From: Bacteroidota bacterium
GTDB taxonomy: Bacteria; Bacteroidota; Bacteroidia; Chitinophagales; Chitinophagaceae
Length of the DNA stretch: 57,393 bases
Assembly (NCBI GenBank): GCA_018267515.1
Contig: JAFDYJ010000024.1
Location: forward strand, 1-57,393
Direction: 5' to 3'
Shown: positions 1 through 7,488 of the stretch, piece by piece
Layout of the letters: every line of letters starts with the position of its first letter
Numbering within the stretch: position 1 is the first letter of the stretch
Notes under the pieces: generated by a model
The model's database searches: none
Told to the model about the DNA's origin: nothing
What the model saw: only the letters and a program-made list of their open reading frames with translations
Program-made: the position numbers and the translations under genes

Positions 1-173
1 AAATTTCCTGCCTGATCTGCAGACACCCCGTTTTTAGTACCTTTTTCCAGAACAGAAGCAAAAGGTACAGGAGCACCTTGTTCATTTAGAATTCTACCAG
101 TCACTTGCCGTGGCTGAGAGAAAGCTAAAACGCTCAAGCAAAGCATTAGTAAAAGCGAAAATACTACTCTCAT
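1..173 (-). CDS. TonB-linked outer membrane protein, SusC/RagA-like (N-terminal fragment)
   Basis: Only the first 57 codons lie in the window; the gene runs off the left edge. The translation starts MRVVFSLLLMLCLSVLAFSQ, a clear signal peptide, and continues into a carboxypeptidase-regulatory-like repeat (QVTGRILNEQGAPVPFASV, then a GTKNGVSADQAGNF segment). This arrangement is typical of SusC/RagA receptors, which import oligosaccharides or peptides across the outer membrane with TonB energy. The regulatory-like domain also occurs in other Bacteroidota surface proteins, so the receptor assignment is an inference from the N-terminus alone. The ATG at 171-173 is the only start in front of the signal peptide. 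Confidence 0.6.
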   Translation of the reverse strand, partial: MRVVFSLLLMLCLSVLAFSQPRQVTGRILNEQGAPVPFASVLEKGTKNGVSADQAGN

Positions 174-932
174 AATAACTATTTTTGGGTTTAAAGAAAA
201 TGAGAAAGGTTAAAAAAAATTAAGTTTTCGAAATGTTAATTTATCCGATCCTGAATAAGGACAAAGAAAGATTATTATTTGCTGCTTAAAACATATTTTT
301 TAAAAAAATATATCGAGTTATTAAAAATAAATAAATTGAAATCAAATTTTTTTGAAAAATTTAAAAGGAACTTATTAAATAATTGACCTGACAAAAAAAA
401 CCTATGATAAATTTTGAAAAAATTAATTTACGATTTCAGTAATAATTCCATTTATTGCAATAGAATATCTTTTAAGAACATAATTTTCTATTATATAAAC
501 TATATCAATTTATTGTCATGATTTTAATTTCTTTTAATATGATTTATAGGTATTTATCTCAATCTTCAGGGAAAACCCATTTGCAATATTATAAAAATTG
601 AAAATTACCGGTTATTTGACCACCGGATATAAACACTGCTTTTAAAGTATAAGTATCAATTTTGCCCTTGAGGATTATAAATTAATGGAGATTGTAATTC
701 AAAATATTTGATCTTATAAGGTTGAAAACGGCTATTGGTTTTTTTCATCTTTTAAAAAATAGCATTTACCTAAATAAGGACAACAAGCCCGAATAAAACC
801 TGGGCGCAATTCTAAAAATTTTATGAGAAAGGTTTTTTTGACAGGAATATAATAGCTGCCAACAAATAAATCGGCCGGGAATAGATAAAGTTATTTATAC
901 TTTACTCTATTGTTTTTCAATAATATATAAAA
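174..932. other. AT-rich intergenic region without a recognisable gene
   Basis: About 760 very AT-rich bases with many A and T runs separate the receptor start from the small membrane protein gene. I see no convincing open reading frame, tRNA, hairpin terminator or repeat. The left part presumably carries the promoter of the receptor gene that reads leftwards, but I could not pick a clear -7/-33 pair. A small RNA or a divergent regulatory region is possible and not demonstrable by eye. Confidence 0.4.
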
Positions 933-1154
933 TCAATCTAACTTATTGATAATTGCAGCCGTAGCAGGCTTTATCAACGAACCCTGTTGAGTAGGTGCTT
1001 CCTGCTTCTGCACTACGTCGGAAGAAGTGGCATTACAGCTGTAAAATAAAGAGGAACAAATGAAAATGGAGAACAATAAAGCAACAGCATATACTCCGGC
1101 AAAGAAAAGTATGGGGTGTAAAGCGCCTAAGGAAGAATTTGTCCTGGTTTTCAT
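933..1154 (-). CDS. Small membrane protein, unknown function
   Basis: This 73-residue product is not one I recognise. A short polar N-terminus (MKTRTNSSLGALHP) precedes one long hydrophobic segment at about residues 14-40 (ILFFAGVYAVALLFSIFICS), followed by a polar, glutamine- and lysine-containing tail. It is therefore a predicted single-pass inner-membrane protein. It is divergent from radC, with 91 bases between the two ATG codons. No partner can be inferred from the context. The reading frame is not in the shadow of another gene, which supports it being real, but its short length leaves doubt. Confidence 0.5.
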   Translation of the reverse strand: MKTRTNSSLGALHPILFFAGVYAVALLFSIFICSSLFYSCNATSSDVVQKQEAPTQQGSLIKPATAAIINKLD

Positions 1155-1245
1155 ATTATTGGTTTTAGTTATTAAACAGGGAAACGGATTTAAGTACTAC
1201 TAAAATTGTATTGTCGGGGTTAAAATTATTATCTAAACTTGTTAA

Positions 1246-1938
1246 ATGCAAGCGCAGAACTACTCAATAAAAAACTGGGCAAAAGACGACCGGCCAAGAG
1301 AAAAATTACTATCACTCGGTGCTGATGCCTTAAGCCATTCTGAACTGTTGGCAATACTGATCCATCATGGGACCAAAGAAATGTCTGCTGTAGACCTGGC
1401 AAAACAAATATTGGAGAAGGGAAAAAACAATCTGAATGAACTCGGTAAGCTTTCCGTAAAAGAGCTGATGAAAACAAAAGGTATCGGGCCTGCAAAAGCT
1501 GTGACAATAGCTGCCGCACTGGAATTGGGCAGAAGAAGGCAATCTTCAACTGCACTGGAAAAACCGGCTATTTCCAACAGCCATGAATTAGCTCAATATC
1601 TCCATCCCAAATTAAAAGATTACCGGCATGAAGTTTTCGCAGTTCTCTTTTTAAACAGGGCTAACAGGGTCAATCATTTTAAAGTGATAAGCGAAGGCGG
1701 AATAACCGGTACAGTGGCTGATCCCAGGATCATTATGAAAACTGCATTGGAAGAAAATGCTGTCAATATTGTGCTTTGCCACAATCATCCTTCGGGCAGC
1801 CTGAAACCCAGCCGGGCTGATGAAGATCTCACCAAAAAGATTAAGGAGGCAGCCCGTTACTTTGACATTAGTATTCTGGATCACATCATTGTAAGTGAAG
1901 AGGGATATTACAGCTTCGCAGACGAAGGACTATTGTAA
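1246..1938 (+). CDS. radC: RadC family protein (JAB/MPN+ domain)
   Basis: This 230-residue protein has normal RadC length. The N-terminal half carries a helix-hairpin-helix around residues 76-90 (KTKGIGPAKA). The C-terminal half is a JAMM metalloprotease-like domain with the complete H-x-H-x7-S-x2-D motif: H179, H181, S189 and D192 in the segment CHNHPSGSLKPSRAD. RadC proteins are linked by name to DNA repair, but their biochemical role is unsettled. The start ATG at 1246 lies four bases after a TAAACTTG box (1234-1241) resembling the Bacteroidota -7 element. The stop codon touches the left inverted repeat of the following element. Confidence 0.93.
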   Translation: MQAQNYSIKNWAKDDRPREKLLSLGADALSHSELLAILIHHGTKEMSAVDLAKQILEKGKNNLNELGKLSVKELMKTKGIGPAKAVTIAAALELGRRRQSSTALEKPAISNSHELAQYLHPKLKDYRHEVFAVLFLNRANRVNHFKVISEGGITGTVADPRIIMKTALEENAVNIVLCHNHPSGSLKPSRADEDLTKKIKEAARYFDISILDHIIVSEEGYYSFADEGLL

Positions 1939-1961
1939 GTCGTTAGTCTATAGTCAATAGT
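1938..1961 (+). repeat. Left inverted-repeat arm of the four-helix-bundle element
   Basis: This 24-base arm begins at the last base of the radC stop codon (core AGTCGTTAGTCTATAGTC). Its reverse complement matches 2357-2380 at 21 of 24 positions by eye. The two arms bracket the small gene at 1990-2352 with almost no extra sequence. Confidence 0.6.
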
Positions 1962-1989
1962 AAACAACTTCAACATAAAACTTTTGCAT

Positions 1990-2352
1990 ATGGGAGATTA
2001 TAGAACATTATTAGCTTATCAGAAATCATTTGCACAATCAATGAAAATTTTTCTTCGCTCAAAAAAATTTCCGTCAGAAGAAAAATTCGGGTTAACTTCT
2101 CAAATCAGAAATTCTTCAAGATCAGTTTGTGTGAATATTGTTGAAGCATACAAAAGAAGGCGATACAAAGACTATTATATTTCTAAATTAAATGATTCGG
2201 AAACTGAGAATGCTGAAACACGGGCCTTGCTTGATTTTTCATTGGGCTGCGAATATCTTTCAAAAAACGAATATGATGAGTTTAAAAATGAAAATGATGA
2301 CGTAGCCAAACTGGTACTATATATGATCAACAATCCTGAAAAATTCAGGTGA
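1990..2352 (+). CDS. Four-helix-bundle protein, 23S rRNA intervening-sequence (IVP) family
   Basis: The 120-residue product matches the S23/IVP four-helix-bundle family. It has the N-terminal YQKSFAQSMKIF helix, the family core PSEEKFGLTSQIRNSSRSVC followed by VNIVEAYKRR, and the later helices ending LVLYMINNPEKF. The family was first seen in ORFs inside intervening sequences of spirochaete 23S rRNA; its function is unknown, and related folds occur in Avd of diversity-generating retroelements. I chose ATG 1990; the in-frame TTG at 1984 adds only two residues. The gene lies between radC and DUF3467 and is enclosed by inverted repeats at 1938-1961 and 2357-2380, which suggests a small mobile insert. 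Confidence 0.85.
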   Translation: MGDYRTLLAYQKSFAQSMKIFLRSKKFPSEEKFGLTSQIRNSSRSVCVNIVEAYKRRRYKDYYISKLNDSETENAETRALLDFSLGCEYLSKNEYDEFKNENDDVAKLVLYMINNPEKFR

Positions 2353-2356
2353 TCAC

Positions 2357-2387
2357 ACTAATGACTACAGACTAAAGACTACAGACT
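2357..2387 (+). repeat. Right inverted-repeat arm with an internal direct repeat
   Basis: Bases 2357-2380 pair with 1938-1961 as an imperfect inverted repeat (21/24). Within this arm the 11-mer GACTACAGACT occurs twice, at 2363-2373 and 2377-2387, with AAA between the copies. The arm starts five bases after the stop codon of the four-helix-bundle gene. Confidence 0.6.
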
Positions 2388-2388
2388 C

Positions 2389-2703
2389 CTATGCCTGAGC
2401 AGTGGGACCGCCAAAATTTAACGGTAATTGAATCTCCTCAAGATCTTTGATAGGCCCGTTTGCAACTTCATACTTACCGATATTTTCAGTTATGGCTCTC
2501 ATCAGTCGTTTTGCATGCTGCGGCGTAAGAATGATCCGGGATTTCACTTTACTTTTTGGAGTACCGGGCATCACGTTAACAAAGTCAATCACAAATTCTG
2601 CATGAGAATGAGTGATGATTGCAAGATTAGCATAGGAACCTTCGGCTACTTCTTCAGAGATTTCAATATTGAGCTGATTAGGTTGTTGAATTTGTTCGGG
2701 CAT
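2389..2703 (-). CDS. DUF3467 family protein
   Basis: This 104-residue protein has the DUF3467 pattern: an N-terminal glutamine-rich lead (MPEQIQQPNQLNIEI), the segment GSYANLAIITHSHAEFVIDF, then MPGTPKSKVKSRIILTPQHA and a C-terminal helix. Members are short cytoplasmic proteins with no assigned function and are widespread in Bacteroidota. It ends two bases beyond the right arm of the four-helix-bundle element and converges with that gene. No signal peptide or membrane segment is visible. The family call is firm; the function is unknown. Confidence 0.85.
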   Translation of the reverse strand: MPEQIQQPNQLNIEISEEVAEGSYANLAIITHSHAEFVIDFVNVMPGTPKSKVKSRIILTPQHAKRLMRAITENIGKYEVANGPIKDLEEIQLPLNFGGPTAQA

Positions 2704-2885
2704 AATAGTTTTTTACAGTTCAAAAATAGTGGATTATTTTCCATTGCTTAAAAAAGGCCAGGATCGGATCATTGCCTGAAAGATTGCAATCCGGGCTCTT
2801 TCACAGCTAAACGACTCAGTTTGTAAAAACAGGCTATAACATTTTATTTCAGCATTCATTCTTCGGGGCTTACAACCTCAACTCA

Positions 2886-4928
2886 CTAAAACAGCAGCCT
2901 GGCTTCCAGTTTGATTTCACTTCTTTTATTCCCCCGAATGACATCAAGCCCGGAACCAATGGAAGTGGCTCCCGGATAAATAGATTGTGCCCATCGGGCC
3001 CATAGGGATAATCTTTTATTGATATCATAATTCAGATTGATGTAATACCTGTAACCTTTGCCGTAAAATAACGGAATCGAAAAACTATATATCACATCAT
3101 TTTCAAAAGCATAAAGCCGGGAGTTATAACCATCAGTTTCAAAATACTGGAGCCTGATATTAGCAGCGTAGGGACTGAGCAATGGCTTATATATAAAATC
3201 AAAGAATGTCAAAAATCCGTTTTCCCTGCCGGGTCCGTTTTTGTCAAACCACATTAATTCCACCCTGCTTCTCACTGTCAACGATGGATTCAATTTATAA
3301 CGCAGTTGGGTTCGCCAATTCTGCCTGGGTAAAAAGACAATATAATTAGTAGCGGAAATATTTCCGGATTGATTCGCCTGTTTGGATTCGCTGCGGAACC
3401 TGGTATAAATCTCAAAATTCTTTCCGGCCGTATAGGTCAGTTGCGCCAGGAAATCTTTTCCATAACCCGGAGCATCCACCTGGTATTTCAGCCAGGGAAA
3501 CCGGTATAGATCACCATAAGCATCAAAACGAAAAGACGAACCCGGCCGGATGCTGATGCCCGCATATACTCCATTTTCATTGGTAGGATATGTATTTTCA
3601 GTAAAAGCATTTCCATTGATGGATTGAAATCCCGGGCTTATCATGCGTTGTACAATGGAAATATCCACTTTAGGATCTACGCTTACCAGCAATCCGTTGA
3701 GCATTGCTCTATTAAAATTCTTGTCAGCAGCTGCTTCACCAAAAAAATGAAAATTCCGGTATGTGTAGCTATAATCTATACTTAAGTTATTCCAGTTATT
3801 ACCACTAATTGCAAAAAGATTATACAGCTCTGCTCTTTTTTGAATGGGCAATGAGAAATGATAATAAATACCATTGATCCCTATATGCCAGCGATCGGTG
3901 CGATAGGTAACATTGCCGCCCAATGTTGTTTGAGTAAGATTATTGCGATCTGCAACTTCACCCGGAGTGCGATTATAACCGAAAGTCAGAAAAGAGGAAA
4001 AATAATCAGTGCTGCTTACTGTATCCGCAACAAAGTTTGCGCTGATTTTCCGGATAGATGCAAATGCAGTAGCTTCTAAATTTCTTTTTCGAATTGTTAC
4101 TCCCATACCCCGATGAAAATTATATTCTCCGGCAGAATTATAGGGCCGGAGTATTGCAGATTGCCTTTTTACACCCATCACATCTGCGCTTTTTCCATAA
4201 GAAAGACCCTGCCATTGAATCAATCCCTGGCCCATATTCACAGTAAAATCACCTAAAGCAAGTGATTGAACGATCCCGATTTTCCTGGCAAAAAAATGAA
4301 AAGAATAAAAATCAAATCCTTGCTTTTGTGCTCCGCGGAAAAATTGCTCTCCTGCATCTTTATCGGCAACCAGGCCGTATTGAAGTAAATTTCTATAAGA
4401 ATACCGGTATCGGATAAATAATTTCTGAGGGCTTCCCAGGTATTTTGTACCTGAAGTGGATTTATCATATCCAACAGATTTCTCCATTATTTGTGAATAT
4501 CGAATCAAGAAACTGTTATCGCCTCCCCTGAGCCTGCTGGTTATACTTTGAGTTACCGAAACAGGAGTTGAAACAGTAATAAACGGTAAAAGCTTTTTGA
4601 TGGTCGCAACATCCCATGTAGGTACGGACTGCAGTTCATAAATACTTACAAAGTTGCCCAGCAATTTTCTGTATGAAAGTAAATTGCTTATCTGGAGATC
4701 TGTCAATATCCGGAGTTCTTTCAATTCGTTTTCGTCAGCCGTATTTAAATTCACCGGGTTTTTTCTGAACTGCTCCAGCTCGATCAAATAAGAATCATCT
4801 TCTGTTTCTGCCTGGTCTGCATCTGCCAGGTTTTCCAGTTTTTGTTCTGTAACCGGCGGAATATCCTGGGCCCCGGCAAAAGAGACGAATACATACAGCA
4901 GCATTATTATAATTACAATTTTTTTCAA
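2886..4928 (-). CDS. Outer-membrane protein with N-terminal helix-hairpin-helix (ComEA-like) domain
   Basis: This 680-residue protein starts with a signal peptide (MKKIVIIIMLLYVFVSFAGA, cleavage before Q21). Residues about 58-117 form tandem helix-hairpin-helix units of ComEA type (PVNLNTADENELKEL and YELQSVPTW). The remaining 550 residues alternate aromatic and polar residues and end in ARLLF, as expected of an outer-membrane beta-barrel. Helix-hairpin-helix units usually bind DNA, so a role at the envelope in DNA handling is conceivable, but nothing here proves it. The start overlaps the stop of the upstream 277-residue gene by four bases, so the two are co-transcribed. Confidence 0.75.
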   Translation of the reverse strand: MKKIVIIIMLLYVFVSFAGAQDIPPVTEQKLENLADADQAETEDDSYLIELEQFRKNPVNLNTADENELKELRILTDLQISNLLSYRKLLGNFVSIYELQSVPTWDVATIKKLLPFITVSTPVSVTQSITSRLRGGDNSFLIRYSQIMEKSVGYDKSTSGTKYLGSPQKLFIRYRYSYRNLLQYGLVADKDAGEQFFRGAQKQGFDFYSFHFFARKIGIVQSLALGDFTVNMGQGLIQWQGLSYGKSADVMGVKRQSAILRPYNSAGEYNFHRGMGVTIRKRNLEATAFASIRKISANFVADTVSSTDYFSSFLTFGYNRTPGEVADRNNLTQTTLGGNVTYRTDRWHIGINGIYYHFSLPIQKRAELYNLFAISGNNWNNLSIDYSYTYRNFHFFGEAAADKNFNRAMLNGLLVSVDPKVDISIVQRMISPGFQSINGNAFTENTYPTNENGVYAGISIRPGSSFRFDAYGDLYRFPWLKYQVDAPGYGKDFLAQLTYTAGKNFEIYTRFRSESKQANQSGNISATNYIVFLPRQNWRTQLRYKLNPSLTVRSRVELMWFDKNGPGRENGFLTFFDFIYKPLLSPYAANIRLQYFETDGYNSRLYAFENDVIYSFSIPLFYGKGYRYYINLNYDINKRLSLWARWAQSIYPGATSIGSGLDVIRGNKRSEIKLEARLLF

Positions 4929-5758
4929 TTTTCTCTTTGATTAAAATTGAAAAGCATCAATAACCCTGGGCTTATTCCTAATTGCGGATGATAGGTGGCT
5001 GCAACATCAATCCGGAAAATCTTCCAGGAAACACCCACACCTGCCCAGGCTGATGAAGTAACAGTTTCCATCCCCAACCGTGCCAGGAGTTGGGGAAGTA
5101 ATTTATATTGCAGTCCCACATTCACATTTACCGGCTGATTTTCTTCTTTTAATATTTCCGCACTGAAAAAGAATTTTTCGGAAGCATCATACCCGGCACC
5201 GAAACTATATATAGACGGAAGCTTTTCATCCTGGCTCTTTCCAAACTTTCCGCCAACCGGATTGCTGGTATGAATACCGACATGAAATTGTTCGGTTACA
5301 TGCAGCACCGTTCCGATTTCAAAGCTTATTGCGGAAGAATTGCCATAGCCTGAAATACGAATGGCATTATAATTAAATTGAGCGCCAATATCCAGTTTTT
5401 CACCCATCTTTCTGCCATAGGCAAGACCAACCTGGGATTCATTATAATCCGAAAAGCCGAAATAACCTGTTTTCATTCCGAAATTTCCGGAACTTGTAGG
5501 CAATGCAAATGCTGCAGTAAAATTATTTAGCTCATTTAGCATAAATCTTCTTTCTCCATATACACCAACAGCAATATTTTTTACCTGGGCAAGGGCTGCC
5601 TGGTTGGAAGTAAACGAAAAAATATCCTGGTGCCGTTTGCTATAGGCGCCTAATCCTACATAAGCTGCAGCAACAGGGCTATGAATAACCTGTGCTTCTG
5701 CAATGAAAGAAACAGCAGTCATTAGAATGAGGCTAATTGAAAATTTACTTTTCAACAA
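4925..5758 (-). CDS. Outer-membrane beta-barrel protein of PorV/PorQ-like appearance
   Basis: This 277-residue protein has a signal peptide (LILMTAVSFIAEAQ) and then AAYVGLGAYSKRHQDIFSFT followed by a SNQAALA segment. The latter resembles the N-terminal strand region of FadL/PorV/PorQ-type barrels in Bacteroidota. The rest alternates glycine, aromatic and polar residues in strand-like units. The apparent start is TTG at 5756-5758, with a second TTG next to it; an in-frame stop lies 18 bases upstream and no ATG precedes the signal peptide. It is translationally coupled (ATGA overlap) to the helix-hairpin-helix barrel gene, suggesting that the two proteins work together. A specific T9SS role is not shown. 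Confidence 0.6.
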   Translation of the reverse strand: MLKSKFSISLILMTAVSFIAEAQVIHSPVAAAYVGLGAYSKRHQDIFSFTSNQAALAQVKNIAVGVYGERRFMLNELNNFTAAFALPTSSGNFGMKTGYFGFSDYNESQVGLAYGRKMGEKLDIGAQFNYNAIRISGYGNSSAISFEIGTVLHVTEQFHVGIHTSNPVGGKFGKSQDEKLPSIYSFGAGYDASEKFFFSAEILKEENQPVNVNVGLQYKLLPQLLARLGMETVTSSAWAGVGVSWKIFRIDVAATYHPQLGISPGLLMLFNFNQREN

Positions 5759-5846
5759 ATAAAATTTTGTTGAAAGTTACAGGTATACAAATGAGTAACA
5801 AAAATAAAAATGACCAAAGCCTTTTGGGAAGCAGGGAGCAGCCGCT

Positions 5847-5854
5847 TACCTTTG
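5847..5854 (+). promoter_or_regulatory. Probable -7 box of folD
   Basis: TACCTTTG fits the Bacteroidota -7 consensus TAnnTTTG. A TTTTG at 5822-5826 lies 20 bases upstream, a suitable -33 element. Only four bases separate the box from the folD ATG, so transcription would start at or next to the start codon. Confidence 0.55.
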
Positions 5855-5858
5855 CTTC

Positions 5859-6734
5859 ATGCAAATTTTAGATGGGAAAAAAGCTGCTCAAGCTATAAAA
5901 GATGAGTTGAAAATTGCAGTAGCTCAACGAGCGAATGAAGGAAAAAAAGTACCCCACCTTGCTGCAATCCTTGTCGGCACTAACGGAGCCAGTGAAACCT
6001 ATGTAGCGAGTAAAGTAAAAGCCTGTGCGGAAGTCGGGTTTAAATCCACTCTTCTCCGTTTTGATGAGTCCATCTATAAGACCCGGCTGCTGGATGAAAT
6101 TGAAAAACTGAATTACGATCCTGATGTAGATGGGATTTTAGTACAGCTGCCGTTGCCCAAACACATATCCAATGATGAAGTCATCAAAACCATTCATCCC
6201 GATAAAGACGTAGATGGTTTTCACCCCGTCAATGCAGGAAAACTGATTCAGGGACTTCCCGCTTTTGTTCCGGCTACACCCTATGGAATTATGTTATTAC
6301 TGGAACATTATAAAGTGGAAACTGATGGAAAATATGCCGTGGTGATTGGCAGAAGTAATATCGTCGGAAGACCTATCAGCATTTTACTTAGCAGTAATTC
6401 TAATCCCGGAAACTGCACGGTGACCATTTGCCACTCCCATACTAAAAACCTGAAAGAATTATGTTTTTCGGCAGATATAATAGTTGCAGCTCCCGGAAAA
6501 CCTGAGATTGTAACTGCCGATATGGTAAGAGAGGGTGCTGTAGTAATTGATGTTGGAATCACCAGGGTGCCGGATACCACAAAAAAATCCGGGTTCCGGT
6601 TAAAAGGCGATGTGCAGTATGAAACTGTTGCACCAAAATGTTCCTGGATCACCCCGGTGCCCGGTGGTGTAGGGCCCATGACTATTGCTGCATTAATGAA
6701 AAACACTTTTCACTCCTGCCTGATGAAGAATTAA
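5859..6734 (+). CDS. folD: Bifunctional methylenetetrahydrofolate dehydrogenase/cyclohydrolase FolD
   Basis: FolD interconverts 5,10-methylene-THF, 5,10-methenyl-THF and 10-formyl-THF in cytoplasmic one-carbon metabolism. The 291 residues match the family length. Diagnostic motifs are YVASKVKAC (Y48, catalytic K52), VQLPLPKH near 96-102, DVDGFHPVN near 117-124, GRSNIVGRP near 164-172 (NADP site) and [10 protein letters not shown] near the C-terminus. The start ATG sits just behind a -7 box, consistent with a leaderless message. The next gene, queE, follows after 63 bases that hold an inverted repeat. Confidence 0.97.
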   Translation: MQILDGKKAAQAIKDELKIAVAQRANEGKKVPHLAAILVGTNGASETYVASKVKACAEVGFKSTLLRFDESIYKTRLLDEIEKLNYDPDVDGILVQLPLPKHISNDEVIKTIHPDKDVDGFHPVNAGKLIQGLPAFVPATPYGIMLLLEHYKVETDGKYAVVIGRSNIVGRPISILLSSNSNPGNCTVTICHSHTKNLKELCFSADIIVAAPGKPEIVTADMVREGAVVIDVGITRVPDTTKKSGFRLKGDVQYETVAPKCSWITPVPGGVGPMTIAALMKNTFHSCLMKN

Positions 6735-6741
6735 TGAAATG

Positions 6742-6777
6742 ATTGTTTGATGGTTTAATTGCTAATCATCAAACAAT
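6742..6777. repeat. Inverted repeat between folD and queE
   Basis: ATTGTTTGATG at 6742-6752 is perfectly complementary to CATCAAACAAT at 6767-6777, giving an 11-bp stem with a 14-base loop. A second, nested pairing is possible between TGGTTTAATTGC (6751-6762) and GCAATCAAACCA just downstream, with one mismatch. No U-run follows, so it looks more like a genomic repeat than an intrinsic terminator. Confidence 0.6.
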
Positions 6778-6797
6778 AAAGCAATCAAACCATTTTA

Positions 6798-7418
6798 ATG
6801 ACAGAAGAAAAAAATAAAAATATCAGCCTCCCCGTCATGGAGCATTTTTACACGCTGCAGGGTGAAGGATATCACCAGGGAAGGGCAGCTTATTTTATCC
6901 GGTTGGGAGGGTGTGATGTAGGTTGTGTATGGTGTGATGTAAAAGAAAGTTGGGATGCAGAGAAACATGAGAAATTAAAAATTGAAAATTTAAAAATAAA
7001 AATCAAAGAAACAGCTGCACCAATCGTAGTCATTACCGGAGGGGAGCCTTTACTGTATAATCTTGATGAATGGACACACTCACTTCAACAATCAGGATTC
7101 AGAACTCATCTTGAAACATCCGGTGCCCATCCTCTTTCCGGCAGTTGGGACTGGATTTGCATTTCGCCAAAAAAATTCAAAACTCCTGTTCCTGAAAATT
7201 TACCTAAGGCAAATGAATTAAAAATTATAGTATTCAATAAATCAGATTTCGACTGGGCAGAAAAATTTGCTGCCCTGGTTTCCGCAGATTGTAAACTTTA
7301 CCTGCAACCCGAATGGGAAAAAGCAGGAGAAATGACTCCCTTGATTATTGAATACATTAAGGAGAATCCAAAATGGGAACTAAGTTTGCAGATTCATAAA
7401 TATATCAATGTGCCCTGA
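6798..7418 (+). CDS. queE: 7-carboxy-7-deazaguanine synthase QueE
   Basis: QueE is a radical-SAM enzyme that converts 6-carboxytetrahydropterin to 7-carboxy-7-deazaguanine on the way to queuosine. The 206-residue product has the QGEGYHQGRAAYFIRLGGCD lead and the Cx3Cx2C cluster motif at C39, C43 and C46 (CDVGCVWC), then VVITGGEPL with GGE at residues 81-83. Residues about 59-72 (KLKIENLKIKIKE) are encoded by an AT-rich, repetitive stretch resembling intergenic repeats of this genome. The partner genes folE and queD are in the same window, 36 kb away. Confidence 0.93.
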   Translation: MTEEKNKNISLPVMEHFYTLQGEGYHQGRAAYFIRLGGCDVGCVWCDVKESWDAEKHEKLKIENLKIKIKETAAPIVVITGGEPLLYNLDEWTHSLQQSGFRTHLETSGAHPLSGSWDWICISPKKFKTPVPENLPKANELKIIVFNKSDFDWAEKFAALVSADCKLYLQPEWEKAGEMTPLIIEYIKENPKWELSLQIHKYINVP

Positions 7419-7488
7419 TCGAAAAGCCCTGTTGTTGTAATAATATCCTTTCCAATTCGTTTTAATATTTCTGTTCTAATTTCATAGT

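Noticed and set aside
1229-1884. Minus-strand frames antisense to radC
   Set aside because: They are shadows of radC without coherent domains; the RadC motifs are complete on the plus strand.
2357-2387. Possible CRISPR remnant from two GACTACAGACT copies
   Set aside because: There are only two 11-bp copies separated by three bases, no spacers and no cas genes. They fit an inverted-repeat arm better.
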